DNA of 64,000 nt from Gammaproteobacteria bacterium (GTDB lineage Bacteria; Pseudomonadota; Gammaproteobacteria; Steroidobacterales; Rariloculaceae). The position numbers were made by a program, and so were the translations under genes. Location of the stretch: the NCBI GenBank assembly GCA_022819855.1, contig JAJEGN010000008.1, positions 62,001-126,000 on the forward strand. Direction: 5' to 3'. The notes beneath the pieces are model-generated. The model was not told the origin of the DNA and made no database searches. It saw only the letters and a list, made by a program, of their open reading frames with translations. Below, piece by piece: positions 45,580 to 53,428 of the stretch (its first letter is position 1; every line of letters begins with the position of its first letter).

Positions 45580-46156
45580 GTGGCCGCGGCGGACAGGGTA
45601 GACGCCGCGGCCGCGTTTGCTCGCGCCGTACGGGAAGCGATCGACGGCAAGACCAAGCCCGTCGGTGCGCTGCTGGCCTGGCCGCTCGTGCAGGCCGCCG
45701 GGGTGCGCTACTACGCGCTGGTCGGCGCCCTGATCGGCGTCGTGCGGTTCATCAAGGGCCAGTGGAAGACCGGCGAGCGGCAGTTCTTCGCGCAGTTCGA
45801 GCCGAGGATCGTCTGGCGCACCATGGGCGAAGGCTTCACATGGGACACGCAGGATCTCGAACGCGACACCGCCGTCGCGCAGGCGGTGTTCGACAAGGCT
45901 CGGGAACTGCTCGCGAGCGGCGATTTCGACCTCGTCGTCCTTGACGAGATCAATATCGCCCTGCAATACGGCATACCTGACCGAAGACGCCGTCATCGAC
46001 GGTCTCAACGCGCGCTCCGAACGCACGAGCGTGATCCTCACGGGCCGCAACGCCGGAGAGGAAGTCTGCGCATACGCCGACCTCGTCAGCGAGATGCGCG
46101 CCGTCAAGCACCCGTTCGACGCCGGCATCAAGGCCGTGCGGGGCATCGATTTCTGA
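45580..46156 (+). pseudogene. cobO: Frameshifted corrinoid adenosyltransferase cobO relic, degenerate N terminus
   Basis: The body is clearly CobO/BtuR-like: GVVRFIKGQWKTGERQFF, TMGEGFTWDTQDLERDT and VVLDEINIALQYG, then after a frame change YLTEDAVIDGL, VILTGRNAGEEV and AVKHPFDAGIKAVRGIDF. One extra base (A at 45973) separates QYG from YLTED, where intact CobO is continuous. The expected ATP-binding GxGKxKS loop before GVVRFIKG is absent; instead the frame reads AIDGKTKPVGALL, which looks either like a ruined P-loop or like the N terminus of CobT. Either way the gene cannot make an intact enzyme. Confidence 0.72.
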
Positions 46157-46214
46157 GTCCCTGGATCGCCGGCGTACGCGTGCGAGAGTGCGGCGTCGTG
46201 CCTCCCGTTCGAGC

Positions 46215-47006
46215 TCAGGAGCGATCCGCAGCGTCCACCTCGTGGAGTCTGGCGTACGGTACGGCCCAGAGGAAACCGCCCGACCGCACTTTCGCGCGCT
46301 TGGGATTCATGCGCTCGATGACTCCCTTGCGCGAGCCTCCGCGAGCGACGAACCGGACCGTGTCGCCGACGCGGAAACTGCTCTTGGCAGACTCCCGCTG
46401 CTGGCGTACCGTTTCGCTTTCCGGCGCACATGACTTCGGTGTCGCGCCAAGCCGCGCGGCGAGCGCCTTCCAGGCCGGGCCGTGGCCCGCCTCCGCCCCT
46501 GCGAGCGCGTGAGCGATCTCGTGGAGGATCGTGTCGGTCGTCTGGTCCGCTGTGCCTGTCGCAGCATGATGCCGGCTGAGCACGATGAGCTTTTGCCCAT
46601 GGCGGCACTCGCCGAGCTTGCTGCGGGCGGAGCCAAAACGCAGCGCCCAGGTCTTGAGCCCGTGACTATCCAAGAGGTCGCGCGCCTGCGACGCAACATC
46701 TTGCAAGCGCAATACGCGCCGACGACGTTCCTCGGCGATGGATTCCGAGAGAAACTGAAGTCGCGTGTAGGGAACGACCCAAGTCGCGTCGCCACACCGC
46801 ACTCGGGCGCGTTTCGGGTTGAGCTTCCCGATCGTGCCGGTCAGGCTGCGCCCTGTCGCATCGACAAATCGGACGCCGTCACCGACTTCAAAACCGACCT
46901 GCGCATCCTCCAAACGAAGCGAGTCTGGACGATCGGACGTTCTGCTGCCGGCAAGCAACTCTATCCAGTCAACCTCGGGCAAGGTGCGCGCCCTGTCCGA
47001 CCTCAT
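46215..47006 (-). CDS. SprT-like metallopeptidase-fold protein flanked by duplicated small domains
   Basis: A 263-residue protein. The centre (about 100-205) is an SprT/Wss1-like zincin domain with ILHEIAHALAG (His162, Glu163, His166) and third ligand His175 in AGHGPAWKALAARLG. On either side is the same 45-residue unit: residues 39-86 (FEVGDGVRFVDATGRS...NPKRARVRCG...VPYTRL) and 211-257 (FRVGDTVRFVARGGSRKG...NPKRAKVRSG...VPYARL), a beta-rich KOW/SH3-like pattern. SprT-type proteases cleave DNA-protein crosslinks in eukaryotes (SPRTN); bacterial roles are poorly known. SD GAAGG precedes the ATG. Not obviously linked to the neighbouring B12 genes. Confidence 0.8.
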   Translation of the reverse strand: MRSDRARTLPEVDWIELLAGSRTSDRPDSLRLEDAQVGFEVGDGVRFVDATGRSLTGTIGKLNPKRARVRCGDATWVVPYTRLQFLSESIAEERRRRVLRLQDVASQARDLLDSHGLKTWALRFGSARSKLGECRHGQKLIVLSRHHAATGTADQTTDTILHEIAHALAGAEAGHGPAWKALAARLGATPKSCAPESETVRQQRESAKSSFRVGDTVRFVARGGSRKGVIERMNPKRAKVRSGGFLWAVPYARLHEVDAADRS

Positions 47007-47139
47007 CCTTCAATCACCGCATCGTAACTTTCTCATTTCCCGAATAATAGCCACGACATCACCGGGCCGTCTCGGGTACGGTAGGTCTACCCACGAGGGC
47101 AACGACTGATCGCATCGCTTTCTGTTCCGCTCGGGTCAT

Positions 47140-47157
47140 GTTATACATGGATATAAC
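47140..47157. promoter_or_regulatory. Palindrome at the mazEF promoter, probable MazE operator
   Basis: GTTATA-CATGGA-TATAAC is a perfect 6-bp inverted repeat with a six-base spacer, 14 bases upstream of the mazE start. It overlaps TATAAC/TATACA -10-like sequences. MazE-type antitoxins autoregulate by binding such palindromes through their AbrB domain. Confidence 0.6.
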
Positions 47158-47170
47158 TTAGGAGAGGCGT

Positions 47171-47428
47171 ATGCATACCACCAATCTGCGCAAGGTCGGC
47201 GGCTCCGTCATGCTTGCGGTACCGCCGGCGCTGCTTGATGTCCTGGAGCTTCGGGCCGGCGCCAGAGTAGATATAGGGATCGAGGAAGGCCGCTTGATAG
47301 TCGCCCCGAGAACGCGCCCGAGCTACACCCTCGACGAACTCCTGGCACAATGCGACGAGACCGCTCCGGCTCACGACGAGGATCGCGCCTGGCTTGATGC
47401 CAAGCCAGTCGGCAAAGAACTACTGTAG
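47171..47428 (+). CDS. mazE: MazE-like AbrB-domain antitoxin
   Basis: An 85-residue antitoxin with an N-terminal AbrB/MazE DNA-binding domain (MHTTNLRKVGGSVMLAVPPALLDVLELRAGA) and an acidic disordered C terminus (CDETAPAHDEDRAWLD) that would wrap the toxin. AGGAGAGG lies just upstream of the ATG. Its stop codon overlaps the GTG start of the toxin gene. The Lys-Val-Gly-Gly-Ser opening is typical of antitoxins paired with MazF/ChpB. Confidence 0.88.
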   Translation: MHTTNLRKVGGSVMLAVPPALLDVLELRAGARVDIGIEEGRLIVAPRTRPSYTLDELLAQCDETAPAHDEDRAWLDAKPVGKELL

Positions 47429-47760
47429 TGCAACGAGGCGAAATCTGGTTGGTCAGCCTCGATCCGAGCGCGGGCCGTGAGCAACGAGGGACACGGCCGG
47501 TCGCGATCGTCTCCCCTAAGTCCTTCAATGAACTCACCCGAATACCGATCGTCCTGCCCATCACCACCGGCGGACGCTTCGCGCGCCGCCGCGGGTTCGC
47601 CGTATCGCTCGACAACGCAGGCACGCGTACGGTAGGCGTGATCCGCTGCGACCAGCCGCGGGCCCTCGACCTCGCGGCCAGGAACGGCAGGCGCCTCGAA
47701 AACGTGCCGGAACAGATCATGGAGGACGTGCTTGCCCGCCTTGCCACTATCCTGGCGTAA
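47428..47760 (+). CDS. mazF: MazF/PemK-type endoribonuclease toxin
   Basis: A 110-residue type II toxin starting at GTG 47428, overlapping the TAG of mazE by one base. Family motifs are QRGEIWLVSLDPSAGREQRGTRP, a variant of the usual GEIW...G.E..G.RPV, VLPITT, and VIRCDQPRALDL with the Asp/Gln of the active site. The central loop carries an Arg-rich segment (GGRFARRRGFAVSL). It would cut mRNA at short sites when antitoxin is lost. No mobile element is beside it, apart from the small relic downstream. Confidence 0.9.
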   Translation: MQRGEIWLVSLDPSAGREQRGTRPVAIVSPKSFNELTRIPIVLPITTGGRFARRRGFAVSLDNAGTRTVGVIRCDQPRALDLAARNGRRLENVPEQIMEDVLARLATILA

Positions 47761-47938
47761 GCGCAAGGAACCTCTCACAGAACGCAAAGTGGTTTTCGCC
47801 ATGCTCAACACTTGCATTATCCGCCGGGTAATCGAATCCGATGCTACGGCCCTGTGCGAGGTCGTCAGGCGTTCCATCATCGAGTAATGACGTGCCGGGA
47901 TTCGGGATAACACGCTGCCTGCCGATGTCCCAACACAT
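47747..47938 (-). CDS. Small hypothetical protein, possibly a truncated gene
   Basis: A 63-codon frame opening with MCWDIGRQRVIPNPGTSLLD and continuing TPDDLAQGRSIGFDYPADN and ASVEHGENHFAFCERFLALT. The composition looks coding (balanced, no low-complexity), and it ends tail-to-tail with mazF, overlapping 14 bases. I do not recognise the family. The frame continues open upstream into the riboswitch, where it cannot be real, so the fragment may be the 3' end of a larger lost gene. CGAGG lies before the ATG. Low confidence. Confidence 0.3.
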   Translation of the reverse strand: MCWDIGRQRVIPNPGTSLLDDGTPDDLAQGRSIGFDYPADNASVEHGENHFAFCERFLALTPG

Positions 47939-48002
47939 CGAACCTCGAGAGTCAGCCGGCGACAGTTGACACCCGCTCTCCCGTCTCCCGACAATACACA
48001 CA

Positions 48003-48160
48003 GATGGTGTCGCCACGAAGGCGGCCATGAGGGAACTCGGTGTAATTCCGAGGCTGTACCCGCAACTGTAAGCCGGGAGCTTGCGGCCCACAGGCCACTG
48101 GAGACTTCTCCGGGAAGGCGGCCAAAAAGCGATGATCGGCGAGCCAGGAGACCTGCCATC
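48003..48160 (+). promoter_or_regulatory. Cobalamin riboswitch upstream of the btu operon
   Basis: The block has all hallmarks of the B12 box: GGCTGTACCCGCAACTGTAAG core at 48052-48071, GCCACTG at 48094, CCGGGAAGGCGGCC at 48111-48124 and GAGCCAGGAGACCTGCC at 48141-48157. GATGG (48003-48007) pairs with CCATC (48156-48160) to close P1. It lies about 180 bases before the receptor ATG at 48339. Binding of adenosylcobalamin would reduce expression of the import genes. The leader past the aptamer is long and GC-rich and can hide the ribosome binding site. Confidence 0.95.
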
Positions 48161-48338
48161 GCGTCGTTCGTTCGCGGGTCGGGAATAGTGCCGGCGAACG
48201 GGAGCGAGCATCGGGCCGCAACCCGGTGTCCCTTCTCCCTGGTAACGACATGCAACAAGGGCCGCGCCCCGCGGCGCCTGTAGTCGCAGGGGCCGGAGTT
48301 GTCGTTCGGCGCACCCTCCAGGGTGCGGGAGGGGACCG

Positions 48339-50189
48339 ATGCAGCGCTCTCTTTCGACTTTCGGGCTGGCCGTTCCGGCTGCCTTTTTCACGCTCGCTCA
48401 GGCTCAATCGCCGGATGACGGCGAAAACTCGCAAATCGACACCATCGTCGTCACCGGCACGCGGCTCGAGCAGACCGCCGCCGAGGCGGGGTCAACGGTC
48501 CGGATCATCGACGCCGCGAGAATCGAAGCCCTCGGTTTCGATCAGGCCCTGGACGCCATCGCCAACGCGCCCGGCGTGACCATTAACCAGAACGGCGCCT
48601 TCGGCGGCATCGCCACCGTGAGCATTCGCGGCGCCTCCAGCGATCAGACGCTCGTGCTGATCGACGGCGTGTCTGTCAACGATACGACGTCGCCCGGCGG
48701 CGGCTTCGATTTCTCGCGACTCGATACCGAGAATATCGAGCGGATCGAGATACTGAGCGGGCCGCAGTCGACGCTTTGGGGAACGGACGCCATAGGTGGC
48801 GTCGTCTCCATCGTCACGAAGCGGCCCCGGGAAGGACTGAGCGGCAGCCTGTTCGGCCAGGCGGGTTCGTTCGGCTCGTTTCGCGGCGGCGCCTCGGTCA
48901 GCCATGCCGGCGAGCGGGGGGACTTCAGACTCGCGGCGACGCAGCTTTCGTCCGACGGACTCTCCAAGGCCGACGAGCGCAACGGCAATACGGAAGACGA
49001 CGGCTTCGATTCCCTGTCGCTGGCCGCCCACGGCGGGTTCAATCTGCCGGGCGGCGCACGTATCGATGCCAGCGTGCTGCGCAACGACGCGAGGACCGAA
49101 TTCGACAGCTACTCCTTCGGCGCTCAGGGCAGCATCGGCGACGGCGACGAGGTCAGCGAGACGCAGGAACTGTCGGCGAACCTGTCACTGACGGCGCCGC
49201 TGCTCGATGGCCGGTTCGAGAACTTCCTCATGCTCGGCCGCGCGGAAATCGACCGGAACAACGCCACGAACGGCTCCCCGAGCTTCGATGCGCAAGGAGA
49301 ACGCACGCTGTTCCGATATCAGGGTACGCTCGCTATCGACGCGCGCAACACGCTGGCCGCCGGTGTGGAACGTGAGGAATCGACGGCCAGTCTCGACCGC
49401 AGTTCGCTCAGCGGGCTGTTCGCGCTGTACGAATTCCGCCCGCTCGACCCGCTCAACCTCACTGCCGGCCTGCGCTCCGACGACCACGATCGCTTCGGCT
49501 CGGAAACCACCGCCCGCTTCGCCGCCGCCTGGCGGCTGAGCTCCGGCCTGACGCTGCGCGGAAGCTGGGGCGAGGGATTCAAGGCGCCGACGATTTTCCA
49601 GTCCACCTTTTTCTGCTGCGGCGCGGTCGCGGCGAACGACGCGCTGCGGCCGGAACGATCAGCAGGCATCGATGTCGGTCTCGACTGGCGATCGGCCGGC
49701 GGACGCGGGCAGGCGGGCATCACGCTATTCCAGCAGGACACCGAGGACCTGATCGTGTTTGCCTTCGGAGTCGGCGGCTACGAGAACGTCGCTGAAGTCG
49801 ACTCCGAGGGCGTCGAAGTCAGCGCCCGGTGGGCAATCACACGATCACTCGAGTTGCACGCGGACTACGCCTGGATCCGGGCGACGCAGGGCGACGGCGC
49901 GCGGCTTCGGTACCTGCCGAGGCACTCCGGCGACCTCGCGCTGAGCTTCGATCCGCCCGGCCCCTTCTCGGGCTCCCTGCTCGTACGCTACAACGGCCGG
50001 GAAACGGACCGTGCCGGCATCGACGTCGACGACTGGACACGGCTTGATGTCAACGCCCGCTACGCATTGTCCGAACGCTTCGAACTGTACGCCCGGCTCG
50101 AGAACGTACTCGATACCCACTACCAGCAGGTCCTGGGCTACGGTACGCCGGGCCGATCGGGGTCCGTGGGCGCGCGATGGCGGTACTGA
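48339..50189 (+). CDS. btuB: TonB-dependent receptor, BtuB-like (cobalamin)
   Basis: A 616-residue outer-membrane receptor. Signal MQRSLSTFGLAVPAAFFTLAQ, TonB box DTIVVTGTR (about 34-42), plug domain with GVTINQNGAFGGIATVSIRG and LVLIDGVSVND, RIEILSGPQSTLWGTDAIGGVV, then a 22-strand barrel ending VLGYGTPGRSGSVGARWRY with the aromatic C-terminal residue. The length equals E. coli BtuB. The riboswitch directly upstream makes corrinoid transport the clear assignment. The unusual FFCCGAV (two adjacent cysteines in a loop) may form a vicinal disulfide. Confidence 0.93.
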   Translation: MQRSLSTFGLAVPAAFFTLAQAQSPDDGENSQIDTIVVTGTRLEQTAAEAGSTVRIIDAARIEALGFDQALDAIANAPGVTINQNGAFGGIATVSIRGASSDQTLVLIDGVSVNDTTSPGGGFDFSRLDTENIERIEILSGPQSTLWGTDAIGGVVSIVTKRPREGLSGSLFGQAGSFGSFRGGASVSHAGERGDFRLAATQLSSDGLSKADERNGNTEDDGFDSLSLAAHGGFNLPGGARIDASVLRNDARTEFDSYSFGAQGSIGDGDEVSETQELSANLSLTAPLLDGRFENFLMLGRAEIDRNNATNGSPSFDAQGERTLFRYQGTLAIDARNTLAAGVEREESTASLDRSSLSGLFALYEFRPLDPLNLTAGLRSDDHDRFGSETTARFAAAWRLSSGLTLRGSWGEGFKAPTIFQSTFFCCGAVAANDALRPERSAGIDVGLDWRSAGGRGQAGITLFQQDTEDLIVFAFGVGGYENVAEVDSEGVEVSARWAITRSLELHADYAWIRATQGDGARLRYLPRHSGDLALSFDPPGPFSGSLLVRYNGRETDRAGIDVDDWTRLDVNARYALSERFELYARLENVLDTHYQQVLGYGTPGRSGSVGARWRY

Positions 50190-51070
50190 TGCCTGACTCG
50201 CGCCAGGCCCCGGAGCGGGCCGCTCACCGGCGGCCATGGCTCGCCATCCTGCTGGCCACGGCACTGTATGGCTGCGGCATCGATACACCCGATCGCAACG
50301 CCTCATTGCGCCTTCCCGACCGTCTACCCGAGCGCGTCGTCAGTCTCGACTACTGCGCCGACCAGTACGTGCTCAGATTCGTGGAAAGGAATCGCATCCT
50401 CGCGGTCTCGCCGGATGCGGACGCGGACTTTTCCTACATGCGCGAGCATGCCGCGGGACTGCGCGCGGTCCGGCCCGTCGCCGAGGATGTCATGATCCTC
50501 AAGCCCGACCTCGTGGTGCGCTCGTACGGCGGCGGACCCAACGCTCCGGCGATGTTCGAACGCGCCGGTATCGCCGTGCACACCATCGGCTGGGCCGAGG
50601 ACGTCGAGGGTGTCGTGCGCACGGTCGGGGAAACGGCCCGCGCGCTCGGAGCGGCCGAACTTGGCGCGGCTGTCGCCGCGGACATGCGAACGCGGCTCGC
50701 GGCGTTAGCCGCTGCCGCGCCCGGTACCGAAGCGCTCTACATGACGCCGTCCGGCGTGACGTCCGGTCCCGGGTCGCTGGTCGACGAGATGTTCCAGGCC
50801 GCGGGACTCGACAACTTTCAGACCGAACCGGGATGGCGGCCGATTCCTCTCGAGCGCCTCGTGTACGAACAACCCGACCTGATCGTACCCGCCTTCTTCG
50901 ACGGCCTGACCGACCACCCGGAAGCGTGGAGTCCGATGCGCCATCCCGTCGCGCGAACTCAACTGCAGTCCGACATACCGCTCATCCCGATCGAGGGCGC
51001 CTGGACGGCCTGCGGCGCCTGGTTCCTCGTGGATGCGGTGGAGGCGCTTGCGAGGGGCGCCGCGCGCTGA
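50189..51070 (+). CDS. btuF: Cobalamin ABC transporter substrate-binding lipoprotein, BtuF-like
   Basis: A 293-residue periplasmic binding protein. The ATG at 50189 overlaps the btuB stop in TGATG; an upstream ATG at 50177 would give a longer N terminus. Lipobox LYGC (Cys29). The class-III binding fold shows LPERVVSLDYCADQYVL, RILAVSPDADADFSYM, LKPDLVVRSYGG and WRPIPLERLVYEQPDLIV. A conserved Cys in DYCADQ and a Cys in WTACGAW are features of this subtype. It would hand cobalamin to the BtuCD complex encoded next. Confidence 0.88.
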   Translation: MPDSRQAPERAAHRRPWLAILLATALYGCGIDTPDRNASLRLPDRLPERVVSLDYCADQYVLRFVERNRILAVSPDADADFSYMREHAAGLRAVRPVAEDVMILKPDLVVRSYGGGPNAPAMFERAGIAVHTIGWAEDVEGVVRTVGETARALGAAELGAAVAADMRTRLAALAAAAPGTEALYMTPSGVTSGPGSLVDEMFQAAGLDNFQTEPGWRPIPLERLVYEQPDLIVPAFFDGLTDHPEAWSPMRHPVARTQLQSDIPLIPIEGAWTACGAWFLVDAVEALARGAAR

Positions 51071-51073
51071 GCC

Positions 51074-52057
51074 ATGCGCGGCGGCTTCGCGGCGCTGACG
51101 GCGGCCTGCGCGGTGGCGCTGTTCGCCGCCTGCCTGCTCGGCTCAACGCCCATGGAGGCGGAACGCGTGCTGGCGGCGCTTTTCGGCTTCGGCGACGCTT
51201 CCGATCGACTGGTGGTCCTGCAGATCCGGCTGCCGAGAGCCCTGGCCGCCTTCGCGGTCGGAGCGGCACTCGGCGCGAGCGGCGCGGCCCTGCAGGGACT
51301 GCTACGCAATCCTCTTGCTGAACCGGGCGTGCTCGGCATTTCCGCCGTCGCGTCGCTCGGCGCGACCGGCGCGCTGTACTGGGGCTTCGCCGCGGTAAGC
51401 GCATGGGTCATGCCGGCCGCAGCCATCGCCGGTGCATTCGCCGGGACCGCGTTGATCGCGCTCGCGGCGCTTCGCACGGCTTCAGCGGTGACGCTCATCC
51501 TGATCGGCGTGGGACTCGCCAGTTTCGCCGGCGCCGCGATGAACCTCATGATGAACTTGGCGCCGAACCCGTTTTCGCTCGCGGACATGATCAACTGGAT
51601 GCTCGGTTCGGTTGAAAACCGGAGCTTTCCGGACCTCGCGTTCGCCGCGCCCTTCCTCATCGCCGGTCTCGGCGTGCTGTTCGCCTCCCGGCGCGGTCTG
51701 TCGGCACTGACGCTCGGCGAGGAAGCGGCGAGCGGCGTCGGCCTGAACCTGCGCCGGCAACGCATTGCGGTCGTGCTCGGCACTGGCCTCGCCACCGGCG
51801 CCGCCGTCTCGCTTGCGGGCGTCATCGGCTTCGTCGGCATCGTCGCGCCCCACATCGTGCGACCGATGGTCGATCACGACCCGGCGCGTTCGCTGCTGCC
51901 GTCGGCCCTGCTCGCCGGGCTGATCCTCGTGCTTGCGGACATCGGCGTGCGGCTCGTGCCGACGGTCAGCGAACTCAAGCTCGGCGTAGTCGCGGCGCTG
52001 GTCGGCGCGCCCGCATTCATCTGGATCGCCATGCAACGGCGCACCGTGCACGACTGA
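51074..52057 (+). CDS. btuC: Cobalamin ABC transporter permease, BtuC-like (FecCD family)
   Basis: A 327-residue inner-membrane permease with about ten helices. Starts three bases after btuF. Motifs are LRLPRALAAFAVGAALGASGAALQGLLRNPLAEPGVLGIS, the FecCD hallmark (quoted here in parts: RLPRALAAF, GAALQGLLRNPLAEP), then a Gly-rich core, GFVGIVAPHIVR which contacts the ATPase, and a C-terminal LGVVAALVGAPAFIWI. Length normal. Two copies would pair with the BtuD dimer. Confidence 0.93.
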   Translation: MRGGFAALTAACAVALFAACLLGSTPMEAERVLAALFGFGDASDRLVVLQIRLPRALAAFAVGAALGASGAALQGLLRNPLAEPGVLGISAVASLGATGALYWGFAAVSAWVMPAAAIAGAFAGTALIALAALRTASAVTLILIGVGLASFAGAAMNLMMNLAPNPFSLADMINWMLGSVENRSFPDLAFAAPFLIAGLGVLFASRRGLSALTLGEEAASGVGLNLRRQRIAVVLGTGLATGAAVSLAGVIGFVGIVAPHIVRPMVDHDPARSLLPSALLAGLILVLADIGVRLVPTVSELKLGVVAALVGAPAFIWIAMQRRTVHD

Positions 52058-52069
52058 AGGTCCGAACCG

Positions 52070-52861
52070 ATGTCTACATCCATGGAACAGCCCGATCGCT
52101 TCCGCGGATTGCAGGTCACGGACCTCTCGGTTTCCGCGGGCCGGGCCACGCTCGTTGCCGGCGCGTCGTTTCGGCTGCAGCCCGGTGAACTGGCCGCCCT
52201 GCTCGGTCCGAACGGGGCCGGCAAGACGAGCCTGCTGCGCGGGGTCATCGGGCTCGCGCCGCGCGTGTCGGGCCGGGCGAGCATCGACGGCGAGGATATT
52301 GCCGCGATGACGCCCCGGCGGCGGGCGCGGCAGTTGTCCTACCTGCCCCAGAACCGCCCGCTCGCGTGGCCGAGCCCGGTCCGGGACGTCGTCGCGCTCG
52401 GGCGTTTCTCCCACGGCGCCGCGCTCGGGCGGCTGCGCGGCGCCGACCGGCACGCCGTGGAACGCGCCATTGCCGCGTGCGATCTCGATGCGTTGGCCGG
52501 ACGCCCGACCTCGACGCTGTCAGGCGGCGAACTGGCACGGGTCCACTGCGCCCGTGCATTCGCGGCCGAAGCGCCGCTGCTGATCGCCGACGAACCGGTT
52601 GCAGAGCTCGATCCCTATCACCAGTTCCGCGTCATGGACCTGATCCGCGACTTCGTCGATCGGGACGGCGGCGCCCTCGTCGTATTGCACGATGTCGTGC
52701 TCGCGCGGCGGTATGCCGACCGCCTGCTCTGGATGAAGGCCGGGAGCATCGTCGCCGACGGGCCGCCGTCGGAGACACTGGATGCGGCGCGTCTGGAGCA
52801 GATTTACGGCGTGCGCGGCCGTGTCGACGGCGAGCGCGTGGACATCTTCGGGCCGCTCTGA
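52070..52861 (+). CDS. btuD: Cobalamin ABC transporter ATP-binding protein, BtuD-like
   Basis: A 263-residue ATPase. Walker A GPNGAGKTSLL, signature LSGGELARVHCAR, Walker B PLLIADEPVAELD and switch His in VVLHDVVLARRYADR. The Q-loop YLPQNRP is typical of FecE/BtuD proteins. ATG 52070 is 12 bases after btuC; MEQPDRFRG at 52082 is an alternative. The signature is followed by Glu-Leu-Ala rather than Gln-Arg, a common variation in this subfamily. The transcript ends tail-to-tail with cobU. Confidence 0.93.
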   Translation: MSTSMEQPDRFRGLQVTDLSVSAGRATLVAGASFRLQPGELAALLGPNGAGKTSLLRGVIGLAPRVSGRASIDGEDIAAMTPRRRARQLSYLPQNRPLAWPSPVRDVVALGRFSHGAALGRLRGADRHAVERAIAACDLDALAGRPTSTLSGGELARVHCARAFAAEAPLLIADEPVAELDPYHQFRVMDLIRDFVDRDGGALVVLHDVVLARRYADRLLWMKAGSIVADGPPSETLDAARLEQIYGVRGRVDGERVDIFGPL

Positions 52862-52883
52862 TGGCAAGCACGACGGGCGACGA

Positions 52884-53396
52884 TCACCCCGGCTTCACCA
52901 CAACAGGCAAGCCCGCAACCACGAGCTCGACGCACTCACAGACCGCGGCGACAGCCTGGTTCAGCTCTCCCTGGGCATCCCTGAACGCGCGGCCGAGGCT
53001 CGCCGTCGGCACGAGTCCCGTACCCACCTCGTTCGACACGAGCATCACCGGACCGGGCGCAGTCTTGAGGAACGCGACGAGGGCGGCGCTGTGAGCGTCA
53101 ACGTCGCGCTCGTAATGCATGAGGTTGCCGAGCCAGAGCGTCAGGCAGTCGACGATCACGACGCGATCGGCACCGGCGGCGGCTTCGAGCGCGTCGACGA
53201 GATCGATGGGAGCCTCGACCGTGGTGAACTCCGGCCCGCGGTCGCGACGATGGCGCTCGATGCGTGCCGCCAACTCCGTGTCGGACGGTTCCGCGGTCGC
53301 GATGAAGACCCTTTCTCCCGGCATTTGTCGGGCAAGCTCGAGCGCGCGGCGGCTCTTGCCCGACCGGGCGCCGCCGACTATAAGGATCGTTTGCAT
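52884..53396 (-). CDS. cobU: Adenosylcobinamide kinase / adenosylcobinamide-phosphate guanylyltransferase CobU
   Basis: A 170-residue bifunctional enzyme of the cobalamin nucleotide-loop pathway. It phosphorylates adenosylcobinamide, then makes adenosyl-GDP-cobinamide. The P-loop is VGGARSGKS (residues 7-15), the conserved His is in RIERHRRDRG, DCLTLWLGNLM is the catalytic motif region, and VSNEVGTGLVP is the hallmark of the family. It shows that imported cobinamide can be completed. cobS, cobT and cobC are not visible in the window. The gene is convergent with btuD and has no riboswitch of its own that I can see. Confidence 0.95.
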   Translation of the reverse strand: MQTILIVGGARSGKSRRALELARQMPGERVFIATAEPSDTELAARIERHRRDRGPEFTTVEAPIDLVDALEAAAGADRVVIVDCLTLWLGNLMHYERDVDAHSAALVAFLKTAPGPVMLVSNEVGTGLVPTASLGRAFRDAQGELNQAVAAVCECVELVVAGLPVVVKPG

Positions 53397-53428
53397 GGTC
53401 CCTGCGTCCGACCGCTGCCGGACGCGCC

